Below, piece by piece: positions 20,352 through 21,906 of a DNA stretch of 21,906 nucleotides. This DNA is from Euprymna scolopes. Lineage: Eukaryota; Mollusca; Cephalopoda; Sepiida; Sepiolidae. Under the pieces are notes generated by a model, which saw only the letters and a program-made list of their open reading frames with translations, made no database searches and was not told the DNA's origin. Both the position numbers and the translations under genes were made by a program. How positions within the stretch are numbered: the first letter of the stretch is position 1; every line of letters begins with the position of its first letter. The DNA is taken from NCBI GenBank assembly GCA_024364805.1, contig CM044503.1:5864872-5886777 (forward strand). The letters run 5' to 3'.

Positions 20352-20442
20352 TGACGTCATCATATAAGACGTCATCTGAAAATGATGGATACCCTATATC
20401 TATAGAACATATATGACTGCTACTACGTCATCTATTACGTCT
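20352..20442. promoter_or_regulatory. cluster of CRE-like ACGTCA motifs
   Basis: A full palindromic TGACGTCA, the consensus for CREB/ATF-family factors, lies at 20352-20359. GACGTCATC follows at 20368-20376, ACGTCATC at 20425-20432 and TTACGTC at 20436-20442. Four CG-containing motifs of one type in 91 bases of AT-rich DNA is unusual. They may instead come from small local duplications: GACGTCATC occurs twice, 15 bases apart. No promoter or gene start is visible nearby. Confidence 0.25.
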
Positions 20443-20477
20443 GTTAACAAAGAGACAGGATTATTAACTTATTGTAA

Positions 20478-20510
20478 TACTAGCAGGTCAGCCCGGCTTT
20501 GCTCGGGCCC
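20478..20510. other. GC-rich hairpin resembling a transposon terminus
   Basis: After TACTAGCAGGTCA, the stretch GCCCGGCTTTGCTCGGGC (20491-20508) can fold into a stem of GCCCG with CGGGC. It stands out sharply from AT-rich DNA on both sides. The combination of a CTAGC-type string with a GCCCGG/CGGGC hairpin is, as far as I recall, common at the ends of dispersed elements in invertebrate genomes. I cannot name the family or find the other end. Confidence 0.35.
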
Positions 20511-20773
20511 TATTTACTTTTCGTAATTTATATATTGGGAAGTTATGTATAAATTACAATTAGCGTATTAAGTGATGCTCTTTGTGCAAACAAATTCATC
20601 TTAGGTAATTGGACAATTTCAAAACATTGTTAATTCACTGCTCCCATAGCAGCAACCAAATAACGCAACGGTTAGTCCCGACTGTCATTTGGACAGTAGT
20701 GTTTCGATACTGGCTTGAGGTAGTTACTGGTTTAGTCGCACTGATGAGCTGTGAAACATTACTGCATGTGGAT

Positions 20774-20776
<3 letters not shown>

Positions 20777-20854
<78 letters not shown>
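20777..20854. repeat. TA dinucleotide microsatellite, 39 units
   Basis: Pure TA array of 78 bases. The open frames that cross it on both strands (alternating Tyr and Ile) are artefacts. Confidence 0.97.
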
Positions 20855-20857
<3 letters not shown>

Positions 20858-21880
20858 GCCTTTCTATATACGAGATGTTTAGGCACAATAAAATCGAGAT
20901 ACGAGATGGCTTCAAAGCAAAATCCTTACGCAACATACGAGTGAAAATCCCAGTTACAAGTTTGAAGATGCTACCGCTGATCGAATGCGTCTCCTAAACA
21001 ATCCCCGATTTTATAAGGAACATGTCTGCTCTTACATCGTTTCCGTCAACATCTCGTCTTATTATGACGCCTTAAGACTGTTATCTCTTTTTTGTTCATT
21101 CTTTTATTCTACGTATCCTATTAATTAACTCTTAATACAAGCGGTTTTCTGTGAGTTTTTGGTACTTATGTGAACTCGTGAACAAGGTGTTTCTGTCTAC
21201 AAAGAAGATTATACAGGATTTATCTAATTTGGTGAAAATTGCCGCTTACAGTAGAAAAAAAACACCCAGAAAAAGCTGTTCTTGCTTCTGGAAACAGCTC
21301 TTTTAATGACACTTGCCTTATGCATTTCCATAACATTTGAAAGGGAGGCTGAGACTAACTTACTTGTATAGGTGTCTGCTAAATATACATGCAGCAAGTT
21401 AAAGTGATGCGAGTTCAAATTCAATGAAAAAGAAAATATACAGAAGTAAAAACTGAAAATGTAAACAAACAAACAAACAATACAACAAAAAAAAACAAAA
21501 TGCAGCCAAATATTTAGTTTGAGTTCATTTACAGTTTATAATTTCTCTCACTCCTCCACCACCACGCATTCATATCCGTTAGCTGTCACAGTCTTCCGTA
21601 ATTGTAAGTGATCTTATCTCGCATTCCATTTCCTTAATATCATCTTATTTATCTTATTACTGCTTTTCATGTTTAATTACTTTTTGGATTTGTTTTTAGT
21701 AATCAGAAATATGTGTTGGATAGTTAATTAGGGTTAACTTGGATGATTGTGTTAGCCGGAAACGGATTAATTGGTTTTTAGTTCATTTCTTATGAGAAAA
21801 TTTGTTCCAGATCCGAGAAATGCGAGATACGTGTTTTACCTCGCTTGGGTAAGAATTAATCTCGTATGTAGGAGGGAACT
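20855..21880. other. no gene recognised
   Basis: AT-rich DNA. An AAAC array lies at 21463-21479, followed by A-rich sequence. The minus-strand open frame at 21224-21472 is composition-driven, with no domain. Confidence 0.5.
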
Positions 21881-21906
21881 ATATATATATATATATATAT
21901 ATATAT
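21881..21906. repeat. AT dinucleotide microsatellite cut by the window end
   Basis: Thirteen AT units run to the last base of the window, so the array probably continues beyond it. Confidence 0.95.

Noticed and set aside
20609-20944. 111-codon open frame across the TA array
   Set aside because: About a quarter of it is Tyr-Ile repeats from the microsatellite, both strands are open for the same reason, and the flanks show no domain.

Overview
The window looks like AT-rich nuclear DNA from an animal, most likely an invertebrate. It has no long open frames, many microsatellites, decayed transposons of several classes, and a few short open segments flanked by splice-like signals. A mollusc, perhaps a cephalopod, would fit the style, but nothing here proves it. 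There are no operons, rRNA genes, convincing tRNA genes or CRISPR arrays. No complete host gene is visible; at best the window holds introns and isolated exons of one or more genes.

Layout. 61-545: 3' half of a dead mariner transposon on the minus strand, with its terminal inverted repeat at 63. 861-1500: an unidentified segment with a G/C hairpin, a polyadenylation signal and a nested inverted repeat. 1739-1875: AT/AC-rich microsatellite. 2165-2377: a minus-strand open segment faintly like the end of a myosin motor. 3338-3484 and 7534-7742: two plus-strand segments that are diverged copies of each other in the same reading frame, the best sign of host coding sequence here. 5231-5335 and 6639-6752: two minus-strand exon candidates with compatible splice phase. 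8571-8766: a 64-bp minisatellite, followed at 8782-9130 by a DDE transposase fossil. 11350-12105: a broken Ty3/Gypsy gag fragment on the minus strand. 13104-15015: a 1.9-kb segment bounded by terminal inverted repeats, carrying an 18-bp minisatellite and the 3' end of a minus-strand reading frame. 15492-15622: a minus-strand exon candidate with good splice sites at both ends. 15790-16020 and 16036-17982: two LINE fragments head to tail, the second a 5'-truncated Jockey/CR1-like reverse transcriptase. 17983-21906: mostly unassigned AT-rich DNA with simple repeats, a cluster of CRE-like sites near 20350-20442, a GC-rich hairpin that looks like a transposon end at 20491-20508, and a 78-bp TA array.

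What stands out. The paralogous pair at 3356-3448 and 7599-7691 (65 of 93 bases identical by my hand count, no gaps, five codons differing only by synonymous third-base changes) shows that a protein-coding segment was duplicated. The inverted-repeat element at 13104-15015 may be an unclassified DNA transposon. The exon candidates rest on splice signals and open frames alone and need transcript evidence. I found no intact, novel multi-gene system.
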